6,680 nucleotides of DNA from UMGS363 sp051881815 (GCA_051881815.1 JBJEQP010000113.1:1-6680); one strand, 5' to 3'. Positions 1 through 5,749 are shown, numbered from the stretch's first letter. Program-made: numbers and translations. The notes: generated by a model not told the origin, from the sequence alone.

Positions 1-55
1 GAGCATGCGGCTGTTAACCGCAGGGTCGTAAGTTCGAGTCTTACTTGGGGAGCCA
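1..55 (+). tRNA. tRNA-Asn (GTT), 5' end outside the window
   Basis: The window opens inside the D arm of a tRNA. The anticodon stem TGCGG/CCGCA encloses the 7-nt loop CTGTTAA, so the anticodon is GTT (Asn). The T arm (GTAAG, loop TTCGAGT, CTTAC) follows, then the 3' acceptor strand, discriminator G52 and an encoded CCA at 53-55. About 20 nt of the 5' end are missing. It is the first of at least two tRNAs read rightward. Confidence 0.93.
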
Positions 56-60
56 AACAG

Positions 61-92
61 AAAAAGTCTGAACTCAAAGGTTCAGACTTTTT
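61..92 (+). terminator. terminator-like hairpin between two tRNA genes
   Basis: Thirteen perfect base pairs join 61-73 (AAAAAGTCTGAAC) and 80-92 (GTTCAGACTTTTT) around a 6-nt loop. The T-run is the 3' arm itself, as in an intrinsic terminator. It sits 5 nt after tRNA-Asn and only 21 nt before tRNA-Lys, where no separate promoter is visible. Partial termination or tRNA processing are both possible. A perfect 16-bp palindrome, CCCTAATTAATTAGGG (94-109), follows at once. Confidence 0.7.
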
Positions 93-113
93 CCCCTAAT
101 TAATTAGGGATAT

Positions 114-189
114 GCACCATTAGCTCAGTTGGTAGAGCAACTGACTCTTAATCAGTGGGTCCCCGGTTCGAGTCCGTGATGGTGCACCA
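114..189 (+). tRNA. tRNA-Lys (CTT)
   Basis: Complete 76-nt cloverleaf. Acceptor strand GCACCAT (114-120) pairs with ATGGTGC (179-185), followed by discriminator A186 and an encoded CCA. The D arm reads TAGCTCAGTTGGTAGAGCA. The anticodon stem ACTGA/TCAGT holds the loop CTCTTAA, giving anticodon CTT (Lys). The T loop is TTCGAGT. It lies 7 nt upstream of the 5S gene and is probably co-transcribed with it. Confidence 0.97.
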
Positions 190-196
190 GATTTTT

Positions 197-312
197 ATCG
201 GTGTTGATTGCTATGAGGCTCCACCTGTTTCCATTCCGAACACAGAAGTTAAGCTCATAAACGTCGAAAATACTTGGTTGGTGACGACCCGGAAAGATAG
301 ATAAATGCCGAT
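197..312 (+). rRNA. rrf: 5S ribosomal RNA
   Basis: About 116 nt. The termini form helix I: ATCGGTGTT (197-205) pairs with AATGCCGAT (304-312) with one wobble. The highly conserved loop B/C stretch is present (CATTCCGAACACAGAAGTTAAGC), close to the bacterial consensus, as is the distal GTGACGACC-type segment. Ends may be off by one or two bases. It lies directly after two tRNA genes and is followed by a strong terminator, so it closes this stable-RNA unit. Whether 16S and 23S genes lie further upstream cannot be seen. Confidence 0.95.
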
Positions 313-320
313 ATCGTATG

Positions 321-351
321 ATCCGAATCCTTGCTGGGTTCGGATTTTTTT
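321..351 (+). terminator. intrinsic terminator of the tRNA/5S unit
   Basis: Stem ATCCGAATCC (321-330) pairs with GGGTTCGGAT (336-345) with one T-G wobble, around loop TTGCT. Seven T residues (345-351) follow. This is a textbook Rho-independent terminator 8 nt after the 5S gene. Confidence 0.93.
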
Positions 352-400
352 GTTATGCTTATCAGAAAACAGGGAAAATCTGCATTTAACATTATATTTA

Positions 401-429
401 TTGACATATTGAAAAAATAAGAGTATTAT
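401..429 (+). promoter_or_regulatory. housekeeping sigma promoter of surE
   Basis: Perfect -35 TTGACA (401-406), 17-nt spacer, and -10 TATTAT (424-429). Transcription would start near 436, leaving a leader of about 24 nt. The ribosome site AGAGGA (449-454) is followed by 5 nt before the ATG at 460. Confidence 0.88.
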
Positions 430-459
430 TTAACCAATAAAAATTAAAAGAGGACTAAT

Positions 460-1176
460 ATGAACAAAAGAATTCTTATAACAAACGACGACGGTATTGA
501 AGCCGATGGAATAGTTCGTCTTGCGGCGGCTGCAAAGAAATACGGCGAGGTCTGGGTAGTCGCTCCAGAATCGCAGAGAAGTGCATTATCTCACAGCATT
601 ACGCTCCGTTCGAATATTGATGTTTACGAGTATGATTTTTCAGTTGACGGCGTAAAAGCATTTACCGCAACCGGTACTCCTGCTGACTGCATAAGGCTTG
701 GGATCCTGAATATTATGCCCGAGAAGCCCGATATTGTGTTTTCTGGGATCAATTTCGGATATAACGCAGGAACCGATGTGCAGTATTCTGCAACTGTCGG
801 CGCAGCTATGGAAGCAGTTTTTCAAGGCGTTTCTGCTGTTGCGCTTTCCGAAGGTACAACGAAAGGAAAAATGTTGACTGACCTTTACCTTGATAAAATA
901 TTGTCGGAAGTAATTGATACGCCATTCGTCCCGAGGGAGATCGTCAACGTTAATTTTCCCGATTGCACTCCCGAAGAATTCAAGGGGATACTTCGGGACA
1001 GAGTGAACTCCGCAGGAAGCGTTTTCACCGACAGGTATGATTGCGAAGATCTTTCCGACGGCGGAAAAAGATACTGTGTAAACGGGATATTAAATGATCA
1101 TTTTGACGAGAACACCGACCTAAAGGCGCTTTTCTCCAACTACATATCTATCGGAAGGGTTTCAAACCTGAAATAA
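460..1176 (+). CDS. surE: 5'/3'-nucleotidase SurE
   Basis: A 238-aa cytoplasmic metal-dependent phosphatase that dephosphorylates nucleoside 5'- and 3'-monophosphates, linked to nucleotide salvage and stationary-phase survival. The Rossmann-like SurE signature opens the protein (ILITNDDGIEADG). The residues corresponding to the family's divalent-metal site are present: D10, D11, S41 in APESQRSALS, and N98 in SGINFGYNAG. The conserved GTPADC motif is at about 72-77. Length is slightly short of the usual 245-260 aa, but the core is intact. The ATG start is supported by AGAGGA 5 nt upstream and by the promoter at 401-429. It stands alone between the 5S terminator and a structured intergenic region. 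No clear U-tailed terminator of its own is visible. Confidence 0.97.
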   Translation: MNKRILITNDDGIEADGIVRLAAAAKKYGEVWVVAPESQRSALSHSITLRSNIDVYEYDFSVDGVKAFTATGTPADCIRLGILNIMPEKPDIVFSGINFGYNAGTDVQYSATVGAAMEAVFQGVSAVALSEGTTKGKMLTDLYLDKILSEVIDTPFVPREIVNVNFPDCTPEEFKGILRDRVNSAGSVFTDRYDCEDLSDGGKRYCVNGILNDHFDENTDLKALFSNYISIGRVSNLK

Positions 1177-1213
1177 TATCTGATACTAAAATCAAATCAA
1201 CCTATAGACAGGT

Positions 1214-1403
1214 ACGACAGCTATAATTATATCACTTGTCGTCAAGCTCCCTTGACAGGCGGCAAAACCGCCTTCACGGCATATTTTCCGTGACTTGCAT
1301 CATCTGCTGCGTTAACAAACCTTGTGTATTACTGCGGTTTGTTGCCTTGCAGCTAATGCAACCCATATACGAAGATATGCTCGTGTCCCGGTTTTAGAGA
1401 ACC
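1214..1403 (-). ncRNA. candidate structured noncoding RNA (chain of hairpins)
   Basis: This gene-free stretch downstream of surE folds into a consecutive set of helices: 1214-1219/1237-1242 (ACGACA/TGTCGT); 1241-1246/1251-1256 (GTCAAG/CTTGAC); 1258-1262/1268-1272 (GGCGG/CCGCC); 1274-1279/1288-1293 (TCACGG/CCGTGA); 1364-1368/1375-1379; and 1390-1393/1400-1403. The first two overlap by two bases and are alternatives. The largest is a three-part hairpin: TTGCAT 1295-1300 with ATGCAA 1356-1361, GCTGC 1306-1310 with GCAGC 1349-1353, and AACAAACC 1314-1321 with GGTTTGTT 1336-1343. Minus orientation is preferred for two reasons. Internal and apical loops are purine- and A-rich on that strand (AAGGC/AAC, AGATG, AAAATATG, GGAG). 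A perfect TATAAT on the minus strand (1406-1411) also sits just upstream of the fold, although its -35 is poor. A plus TATAAT at 1222-1227 leaves the orientation open. A structured RNA class or a dispersed repeat family are both possible. No terminator U-run is seen at either end. Confidence 0.42.
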
Positions 1404-1476
1404 CCATTATACAATTGTCTTTTTAGACAGACTGAAATGCTGCCCTGTTAGACAGTATTTTGGTTTATAAAATTAA

Positions 1477-1926
1477 TTATCCGTTCAGCTTTTTGTTTAT
1501 TGCATTTATTTTTGCTTTCATAGCAAAATACTTAATGAGCCACACAAAAACAAATAAAGCGATAAATATACCCACATATAGAAGCACACCCTTTGCCGAA
1601 TGCTCCATCCAGAATGTGAAATATGCGATAGGGAATGTAAATAAAGAATATATTCCGAAGCAAATTCCTGTCTGTAAAGCAATATTGAGGTCATCATTTT
1701 CCCATACCAGAGCGGCGATTGCAAAGCCTATACCCATAATTCCGCAGAGCAGGGTCTGTAAAGCGGCAGCATACGCCTCACTGCCCATAAGCTCCGTAAA
1801 AGCAGGCGCACATATAAGAAATTCACCCTTTCCCGAAATAAGGGAAATAAGTACACTGATTATCTGTCCTATGGCAATGCCGATAAAAAATCCGACCAAG
1901 CTTCTTTCGATAATTTTCTTTTTCAT
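1477..1926 (-). CDS. DUF3021-family membrane protein, partner of the LytTR regulator
   Basis: A 149-aa integral membrane protein with four predicted helices at about 9-30, 52-74, 79-103 and 112-135, a Lys-rich start (MKKKIIER) and a Lys-rich tail, as in DUF3021 proteins. The ATG lies 9 nt after the upstream LytTR gene. Its ribosome site, GAGGTG, includes the TGA stop of that gene (1936-1938), so translation is probably coupled. Known biology: paired LytTR plus small membrane protein modules (LytTR regulatory systems such as HdrRM and BrsRM of Streptococcus mutans) use the membrane protein to hold the LytTR activator inactive. By analogy this protein may restrain the regulator encoded upstream; that role is inference. 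The family call rests on length, topology and context. Confidence 0.85.
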   Translation of the reverse strand: MKKKIIERSLVGFFIGIAIGQIISVLISLISGKGEFLICAPAFTELMGSEAYAAALQTLLCGIMGIGFAIAALVWENDDLNIALQTGICFGIYSLFTFPIAYFTFWMEHSAKGVLLYVGIFIALFVFVWLIKYFAMKAKINAINKKLNG

Positions 1927-1935
1927 AGTAACACC

Positions 1936-2376
1936 TCATACACCTAAAATTTTCTTGATTTTTGAAACATATCGCCTTGATACATAAGTCACCGTGGAAT
2001 CGTAAAATGAAACGCATATGGTTCCCGCAAGACTCATATCAAAGCTTTTTACCTTTTTGAGATTGACGATTTCCGAATTTGAGATACGGACAAACCTTGA
2101 GCTGTCAAGACGTTCTTCCATTTCGTATAACCTCAGACGGAGAATAAACTCGCCGTCCTCCGTTACCGCCAAAACCTTGCCAACGCTTGAATAGACCCTT
2201 ATGATCTCATCCTGTTCAAGTATCTGAAGCACATTGTCCTGAAAGCCCGCTATAAGCTGCGGTGCGTCCTCGGAAAGTCTTGTGACCAGGGCGTTTATTT
2301 CCTCTGTGACCTTGTTTGTCAGAACTATGACCTTTGGTATCTTATAGGACGGGTCTATTTTTATTTCAATATCCAC
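1936..2376 (-). CDS. LytTR-domain DNA-binding transcriptional regulator
   Basis: A 146-aa protein with no receiver domain. Residues 1-45 form a short N-terminal region, and about 48-146 is a LytTR DNA-binding domain, recognised by the RFVRISNSEIVNLKKVKSF stretch (94-112) and the C-terminal VSRRYVSKIKKILGV. The start chosen is GTG at 2376: GGGAGGTGA (2381-2389) lies 7 nt upstream. An in-frame ATG at 2460 would sit inside the upstream direct repeats and before the promoter, so it cannot belong to this transcript. It is the first gene of a two-gene operon with the DUF3021 protein. Its promoter has an extended -10, and two direct repeats upstream suggest that it activates itself. Stand-alone LytTR proteins paired with a membrane protein usually control bacteriocin, competence or transport genes; the targets here are unknown. 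Confidence 0.92.
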   Translation of the reverse strand: MDIEIKIDPSYKIPKVIVLTNKVTEEINALVTRLSEDAPQLIAGFQDNVLQILEQDEIIRVYSSVGKVLAVTEDGEFILRLRLYEMEERLDSSRFVRISNSEIVNLKKVKSFDMSLAGTICVSFYDSTVTYVSRRYVSKIKKILGV

Positions 2377-2398
2377 TGTATCACCTCCCGATGAGCAT

Positions 2399-2427
2399 AT
2401 TATATCACCTGTTCGCTGTTTAGACAA
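2399..2427 (-). promoter_or_regulatory. promoter of the LytTR-DUF3021 operon (extended -10)
   Basis: On the minus strand: -35 TTGTCT (2422-2427), 17-nt spacer, -10 TATAAT (2399-2404), with an extended -10 TGA triplet directly before it. The start point falls near 2392, close to the ribosome site at 2381-2389. Confidence 0.87.
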
Positions 2428-2437
2428 CTGATTTTTT

Positions 2438-2467
2438 ATAAGTGGTCGATTCAGAAGCATAAGTGGT
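2438..2467 (-). promoter_or_regulatory. LytTR-type direct-repeat operator
   Basis: Read on the minus strand, ACCACTTAT occurs twice (2459-2467 and 2438-2446), separated by exactly 12 bp, so the repeats are 21 bp apart, two helical turns. LytTR proteins (AgrA, ComE, HdrR, BrsR) bind pairs of about 9-bp direct repeats with a 12-bp gap upstream of -35. The proximal copy ends 10 bp from the -35 TTGTCT. The geometry fits positive autoregulation of the LytTR-DUF3021 operon. Confidence 0.8.
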
Positions 2468-2588
2468 TAAAAAAATGAATATTGGAATTGTGAAAAAGCT
2501 GATTAAAGCGCAGCGTTCGTTTCGCTGCTTTGAAAAATGTACGAGTTTCCGCCTTTGAGGACATTTTGAAAAACGGCAGAAACGTATT
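2468..2588. other. gene-free spacer with two imperfect hairpins
   Basis: No credible gene. One hairpin spans 2505-2531 (AAAG, bulge CG, CAGCG pairing with CGCTGCTTT; loop TTCGTTT). The second pairs GTTTC/GCC (2545-2549, 2551-2553) with GGC/GAAAC (2575-2577, 2579-2583) around a 21-nt loop. A 27-codon frame at 2475-2558 has no ribosome site. Confidence 0.5.
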
Positions 2589-2707
2589 ATACTAATCCCC
2601 GATTATAAAGTGTACAAAAAATGGGGCAAAATCTTGTAGCTGTTGAAAACAGCTTTATATGGATTTTGCACAGATTTTTTGTCTACACTTTAATGAGGGA
2701 TTAGTAT
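2589..2707. repeat. MITE-like long imperfect palindrome
   Basis: About 119 bp folding almost completely on itself. The terminal 11-bp inverted repeats are ATACTAATCCC (2589-2599) and GGGATTAGTAT (2697-2707). Inner arms continue in register: AAAGTGTA/TACACTTT (2607-2614, 2684-2691), CAAAAAAT/ATTTTTTG (2615-2622, 2674-2681), GCAAAATC/GATTTTGC (2626-2633, 2662-2669) and AGCTGTT/AACAGCT (2638-2644, 2648-2654) with a GAA loop. ATTA occurs at both edges (2586-2589, 2706-2709) and could be a target duplication, though it overlaps the repeat ends. It encodes no protein. A nonautonomous transposable element or a bidirectional transcription stop between divergent units are the main readings. Confidence 0.6.
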
Positions 2708-2756
2708 TAATCAGCGTTTACTTAGTATAAAAAGCAGTTTTAAGGATGTAAAACAA

Positions 2757-3551
2757 ATGGAATTTTTCTATGATTTTGTAATAATAGCATTTATCTTCGC
2801 ATCAGGGTGTGTTATCGGCTGGGGAATAGAGGTGTTTTACAGACGATTCACACCGACAAACAGGGAACGCGTCTGGATAAATCCCGGATTTCTGACAGGA
2901 CCGTATCTTCCGCTTTACGGCTTTGGCCTGACAGTGCTTTATCTGATGGCAAGTTCAGAAAAATATATTCCTATCGAGTCGTCTGTTGTCAGAAAGCTTG
3001 TGCTTATAATTATTATGTCGGCAGCTATGACGGTGATCGAATTAATTGCAGGCGAGATTTTTATTGTACACATGAGGCTAAAGCTTTGGGATTATTCGGA
3101 CAGAAAGTGGAATTATAAGGGTATTATTTGTCCGCTTTTTTCGTTCTTCTGGGCGCTGCTCGGGGCGGCTTATTACTTTTTGATCCATCCGCATATTCTG
3201 TCTGTGCTGGAGTGGTTCTCACATAATCTGCTGTTCTCGTTCTGCATAGGATTTTTCTACGGAATATTTATTATTGATATCTGTTATTCGTTTAATGTTG
3301 TTGCGAGGATCAAGGAATTCTCCGAAGAAAAACAGATCATTATCAAGCTTGAAGAGTTCAAGTATCACATTCGCCGTTCCGCAGAGGAGAAAAAGGAAAA
3401 ATATCACTTTATGCTAGCGCTTGCATCACAGACTCCGCTCTCCGAACATCTGCACACATATTTTGAAAGGCTCTCCGAAAATGAGGGCATAGCAAAGCTT
3501 AACGAAAAGGTCAGAGAAAAGATCGAAGAGAAAAAATCGGAGAAGAAATAA
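2757..3551 (+). CDS. CmpB-family (putative ABC-transporter type IV) membrane protein
   Basis: 264 aa. Five predicted membrane segments lie at about 5-27, 48-66, 80-104, 122-142 and 153-178, followed by a charged, Lys/Glu-rich cytoplasmic tail (185-264) with coiled-coil character. Motifs of the PF06541 family are visible: GWGIE (21-25), NPGFLTGPYLPLYGFG (42-57), the IELIAG helix (94-99), LWDYSD (110-115), and N119 with the GIIC segment (122-125). The family is labelled a putative ABC permease, but no ATPase or substrate-binding gene lies nearby, so transport is unproven. The ATG is preceded by AAGGA (2742-2746) at a rather long 10-nt spacing. It is divergent from the LytTR operon, with the MITE-like palindrome between them, and could be a LytTR target, though no repeat pair lies directly before it. 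A strong terminator follows about 100 bp downstream. Confidence 0.85.
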   Translation: MEFFYDFVIIAFIFASGCVIGWGIEVFYRRFTPTNRERVWINPGFLTGPYLPLYGFGLTVLYLMASSEKYIPIESSVVRKLVLIIIMSAAMTVIELIAGEIFIVHMRLKLWDYSDRKWNYKGIICPLFSFFWALLGAAYYFLIHPHILSVLEWFSHNLLFSFCIGFFYGIFIIDICYSFNVVARIKEFSEEKQIIIKLEEFKYHIRRSAEEKKEKYHFMLALASQTPLSEHLHTYFERLSENEGIAKLNEKVREKIEEKKSEKK

Positions 3552-3642
3552 TTCAGACAGCCATTTTAGTGGTTATGTCGATGAGATTTTATAGGGGAAA
3601 TTCTCTTTTATTAACGTTGAGCAGAATGATCACGATATCTGT

Positions 3643-3690
3643 AAAAAGTAACACAGCCGCTCCGAATTAACGGGGCGGCTGTGTTGTTTT
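3643..3690. terminator. bidirectional intrinsic terminator between convergent genes
   Basis: The stem pairs AACACAGCCGC (3650-3660) with GCGGCTGTGTT (3675-3685). It is extended inward by a T-G wobble and CCG/CGG around loop AATTAA, for 15 bp in all. Plus-strand transcripts end in GTTTT. Minus-strand transcripts run into a U-run (complement of A3643-3647). It separates the CmpB-family gene from the convergent recombinase. Confidence 0.92.
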
Positions 3691-3731
3691 AGTCGGTTAT
3701 GACAGTCATGTTATGAAAGTCATGTTATGAC
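3691..3731. repeat. three tandem 13-14 bp repeats at the recombinase 3' end
   Basis: AGTCGGTTATGAC (3691-3703), AGTCATGTTATGAA (3704-3717) and AGTCATGTTATGAC (3718-3731) lie head to tail. The last copy covers the recombinase stop codon and forms, with its flanks, the inverted repeat AAGTCAT-GTT-ATGACTT (3717-3733). This could mark one edge of the accessory module or simply be slippage duplication. Confidence 0.75.
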
Positions 3732-5425
3732 TTCATGCCTGCCTTGTAAGCGTCGATCATCTTCTTGCTGATGTGTCCCGAACGGCAATCGTTTGACTTA
3801 CGCCCTTTATAGTACGCAAAATCGTGATTTGCGCCCGTTTTTAGCTTTATTTCAAGCTTCATACATTCCTTGTTTCGGGGAATGACATTTATTCTGTCGA
3901 TTATCGTTAGAACCATCTCGTCGATTTCCTCGTGCGTCATATCTCTGTCGGGGCTGTACATTTCCTTGAAGTATTTTTCGATCTTTTCAAGCTCATGAGC
4001 ATAGTCGTCCGACTCCAAAGCTTTTTTCTCAAGAGCAAAAATTTCTTCTTCCAGTTCGTTGATCGTGATGTTGGAAGCGTCATTTCGTTCCTTGAATTCC
4101 GATTTAGAGATAAGGTCTTCGGTGTAAGCGTCAAGAAGCTTTTCACGCTTTGCCTTTTCCTTTTCAAGTCTTTTCTTCAAGGTTTCTATCTCACGACGGG
4201 TATTTGCAGAGGTATCCGCTTCACGGTAGATCTTCAAAAAGGTTGAAACATAATCTTCGATATTCTCTGAGATGTTCTTGAAGTGTTCCGAGAGCATTTT
4301 GTAAAGGTCTTCCTCAAGTATAGAAAATGAGGCGCAGGCTTTTGCTCCGAAACGGCGTTTCTCGCTGCATATCCATTGATAGATAGGCTTGCCCTTTGAA
4401 ACGCTGTTTGAGTAGCTGGTTCTCCAGTATGCTTTGTCATCGGCGGCACACCATATTTTCCCCGTAAAAACGCTTTTGTCTTTTATGGAACGCTCACGGG
4501 ATTTCACAACGGCGCTTCTTTCCTTGAATATTTCGTTGCACTTGTCCCAAAGCTCCTCGCTTACGATCGCAGGGACTATCTCGCCCGTTTCGTCCTTGTA
4601 CATTACCCACTCATTTTCGGGAAGAAAACGCTGCTCCTTGGTTCGGTAGTCAACGACCTTGACCTTATTTCCGCAGTAAAAACCTTTGTATTTTGGGTTC
4701 TGTATTATGCCCGAAATGGTGTTGTGGTGAATACGAGTGCCGTTTCGTCCCCGATAGCCTTTGTTAAACAGAATATCCTCGATCTTGCGGACGCTGTATT
4801 TGCCCGTTGCATATTCCTCGAATATCAGCCGCACCATTTCGGCTTCACTTTCGTTTATAACAAGCTTGCAGTCGTTCTTGTCATAGCCGAAAATGCGGTT
4901 GTTGCCCATAACGTTGCCGCTTTCGATAGCGCGTTTATGTCCCCAGCGAACACGTTCAGAAAGCTTGCGGACTTCATCGGCAGCGATACTTGACATTATC
5001 GTAAGACGAAGTTCGCTGTCCGTATCAATGGTACAGATGTTATCATTCTGAAAGAAAACGCCAACGCCTGCACGTAGAAGTTCTCGTGTGTAGGTAAGGC
5101 TGTCGATAGTGTTACGGGCAAAACGGCTGACTTCCTTTGTAATAACAAGGTCAAAGGCTCCTGCCTTGCCGTCCTCGATCATACGCATAAAATTCACACG
5201 ATTGACAGCGTTTTCACCTCGAACACGGTCAACATAGCCCTCTATATAGGTCCAGTTTTGATTGTTCTTTATAAGATCGGTGAAAAACGTTATCTGATTT
5301 TCAATGGAGTTTTCTTGCTCTTCTTTTGTGGTGGAAACACGGGCATAAAAAGTTACTCGGAGTTTTAGGTCGAATATGGTTTTCTGTTCGTGTTTCATTT
5401 TATTTGCGGTTTCGTAAATATCCAT
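3725..5425 (-). CDS. large serine recombinase (integrase/transposase)
   Basis: 566 aa. The N-terminal resolvase domain (about 20-165) carries the catalytic serine S31 in YARVS, with R29 and the SRFARN motif (S100, R101, R104) that completes the active site. A Recombinase domain (about 175-300) follows, with FGYD, a typical RKIEDILFNKGYRGRNG stretch and the NPKYKGFYCGNK motif. A zinc-ribbon-like region (about 320-367) has C326, C353 and C364, but aspartate where the second Cys of CxxC is expected, so metal binding is doubtful. A long coiled coil (about 400-475) and a C-terminal tail complete it. Such enzymes integrate or excise elements through a covalent 5'-phosphoserine intermediate at attP/attB pairs with a 2-bp crossover. 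The ATG at 5425 is backed by AGGAG at 6-nt spacing and a consensus promoter. No frameshift is seen. Related to the TndX/TnpX class in architecture; the substrate site is unknown. Confidence 0.95.
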   Translation of the reverse strand: MDIYETANKMKHEQKTIFDLKLRVTFYARVSTTKEEQENSIENQITFFTDLIKNNQNWTYIEGYVDRVRGENAVNRVNFMRMIEDGKAGAFDLVITKEVSRFARNTIDSLTYTRELLRAGVGVFFQNDNICTIDTDSELRLTIMSSIAADEVRKLSERVRWGHKRAIESGNVMGNNRIFGYDKNDCKLVINESEAEMVRLIFEEYATGKYSVRKIEDILFNKGYRGRNGTRIHHNTISGIIQNPKYKGFYCGNKVKVVDYRTKEQRFLPENEWVMYKDETGEIVPAIVSEELWDKCNEIFKERSAVVKSRERSIKDKSVFTGKIWCAADDKAYWRTSYSNSVSKGKPIYQWICSEKRRFGAKACASFSILEEDLYKMLSEHFKNISENIEDYVSTFLKIYREADTSANTRREIETLKKRLEKEKAKREKLLDAYTEDLISKSEFKERNDASNITINELEEEIFALEKKALESDDYAHELEKIEKYFKEMYSPDRDMTHEEIDEMVLTIIDRINVIPRNKECMKLEIKLKTGANHDFAYYKGRKSNDCRSGHISKKMIDAYKAGMKS

Positions 5426-5458
5426 AAAATACTCCTATGTATTATCAATCACATTTTA

Positions 5459-5487
5459 ATGATACCATACCAAAAAGTACTTGTCAA
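5459..5487 (-). promoter_or_regulatory. consensus promoter of the recombinase, with overlapping dyad
   Basis: Minus strand: -35 TTGACA (5482-5487), 17-nt spacer, extended -10 TGG then TATCAT (5459-5464). A 7-bp inverted repeat, TACCAAA (5468-5474) and TTTGGTA (5493-5499), flanks the -35, and CTTGTCAAG sits in its centre (5480-5488). The dyad suggests repressor control or an attachment-site half embedded in the promoter. Confidence 0.87.
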
Positions 5488-5515
5488 GACTGTTTGGTAC
5501 ACTTTTATATGTATA

Positions 5516-5536
5516 GGGCAGAATGGAACTCTGCCC
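5516..5536 (-). terminator. hairpin after the 47-aa gene
   Basis: GGGCAGA (5516-5522) pairs perfectly with TCTGCCC (5530-5536) around a 7-nt loop. It lies just after the small gene's stop and just upstream of the recombinase promoter. There is no clean U-run on either strand, so it is at best a weak terminator or an RNA 3'-end stabiliser. Confidence 0.4.
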
Positions 5537-5542
5537 CAATCA

Positions 5543-5686
5543 TCATGCTGCCAGTTTTTCTATTAGAGCTATCATTCGATTGCATTTGGCAAGACTTATC
5601 TTACCCTGCTTATGGAGTATCATTGTCCATGCTTTAAGGGTGAGCTTTTTCATATAAAGCTTGTTTTCTTTTTCTTCTGTTGTCAT
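5543..5686 (-). CDS. small basic protein of unknown function, 47 aa
   Basis: The 47-residue frame begins MTTEEKENKLYMKKLTLKAW and ends MIALIEKLAA. It is rich in Lys with a few Glu, predicted mostly helical, and has a single Cys and no membrane segment. The start at 5686 is chosen because GGGAGGA (5693-5699) lies at proper 6-nt spacing. The ATG at 5692 would touch the ribosome site. The strong site and a leader with promoter and attenuator argue that it is real despite its size. It precedes the recombinase on the same strand, 117 bp from its start codon, and so may act with it (a directionality factor or regulator), but nothing in the sequence proves that. I do not recognise a family. Confidence 0.72.
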   Translation of the reverse strand: MTTEEKENKLYMKKLTLKAWTMILHKQGKISLAKCNRMIALIEKLAA

Positions 5687-5749
5687 ATACATTCCTCCCG
5701 ATTTTATTTTTCTCTGATTTGGTAATTTTATTCTATAGATTTTGCTTTG

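Noticed and set aside
1251..1398. Open plus-strand frame across the hairpin chain
   Set aside because: No start with a ribosome site. The sequence is dominated by inverted repeats, which fit RNA structure better than protein.
1447..1453. Integron attC-like core site GTTAGAC
   Set aside because: It matches the 7-bp consensus only; the partner core and attC fold are absent.
2377..2460. Upstream in-frame start of the LytTR gene at 2460
   Set aside because: It would place the coding region over the promoter and operator. GTG at 2376 has a perfect ribosome site.
2475..2558. 27-codon frame beginning MNIGIVKKLIK
   Set aside because: No Shine-Dalgarno site or promoter, and it lies over imperfect hairpins.
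5437..5637. 66-codon plus-strand frame antisense to the recombinase promoter and 47-aa gene
   Set aside because: No ribosome site, and it overlaps better-supported minus-strand features.
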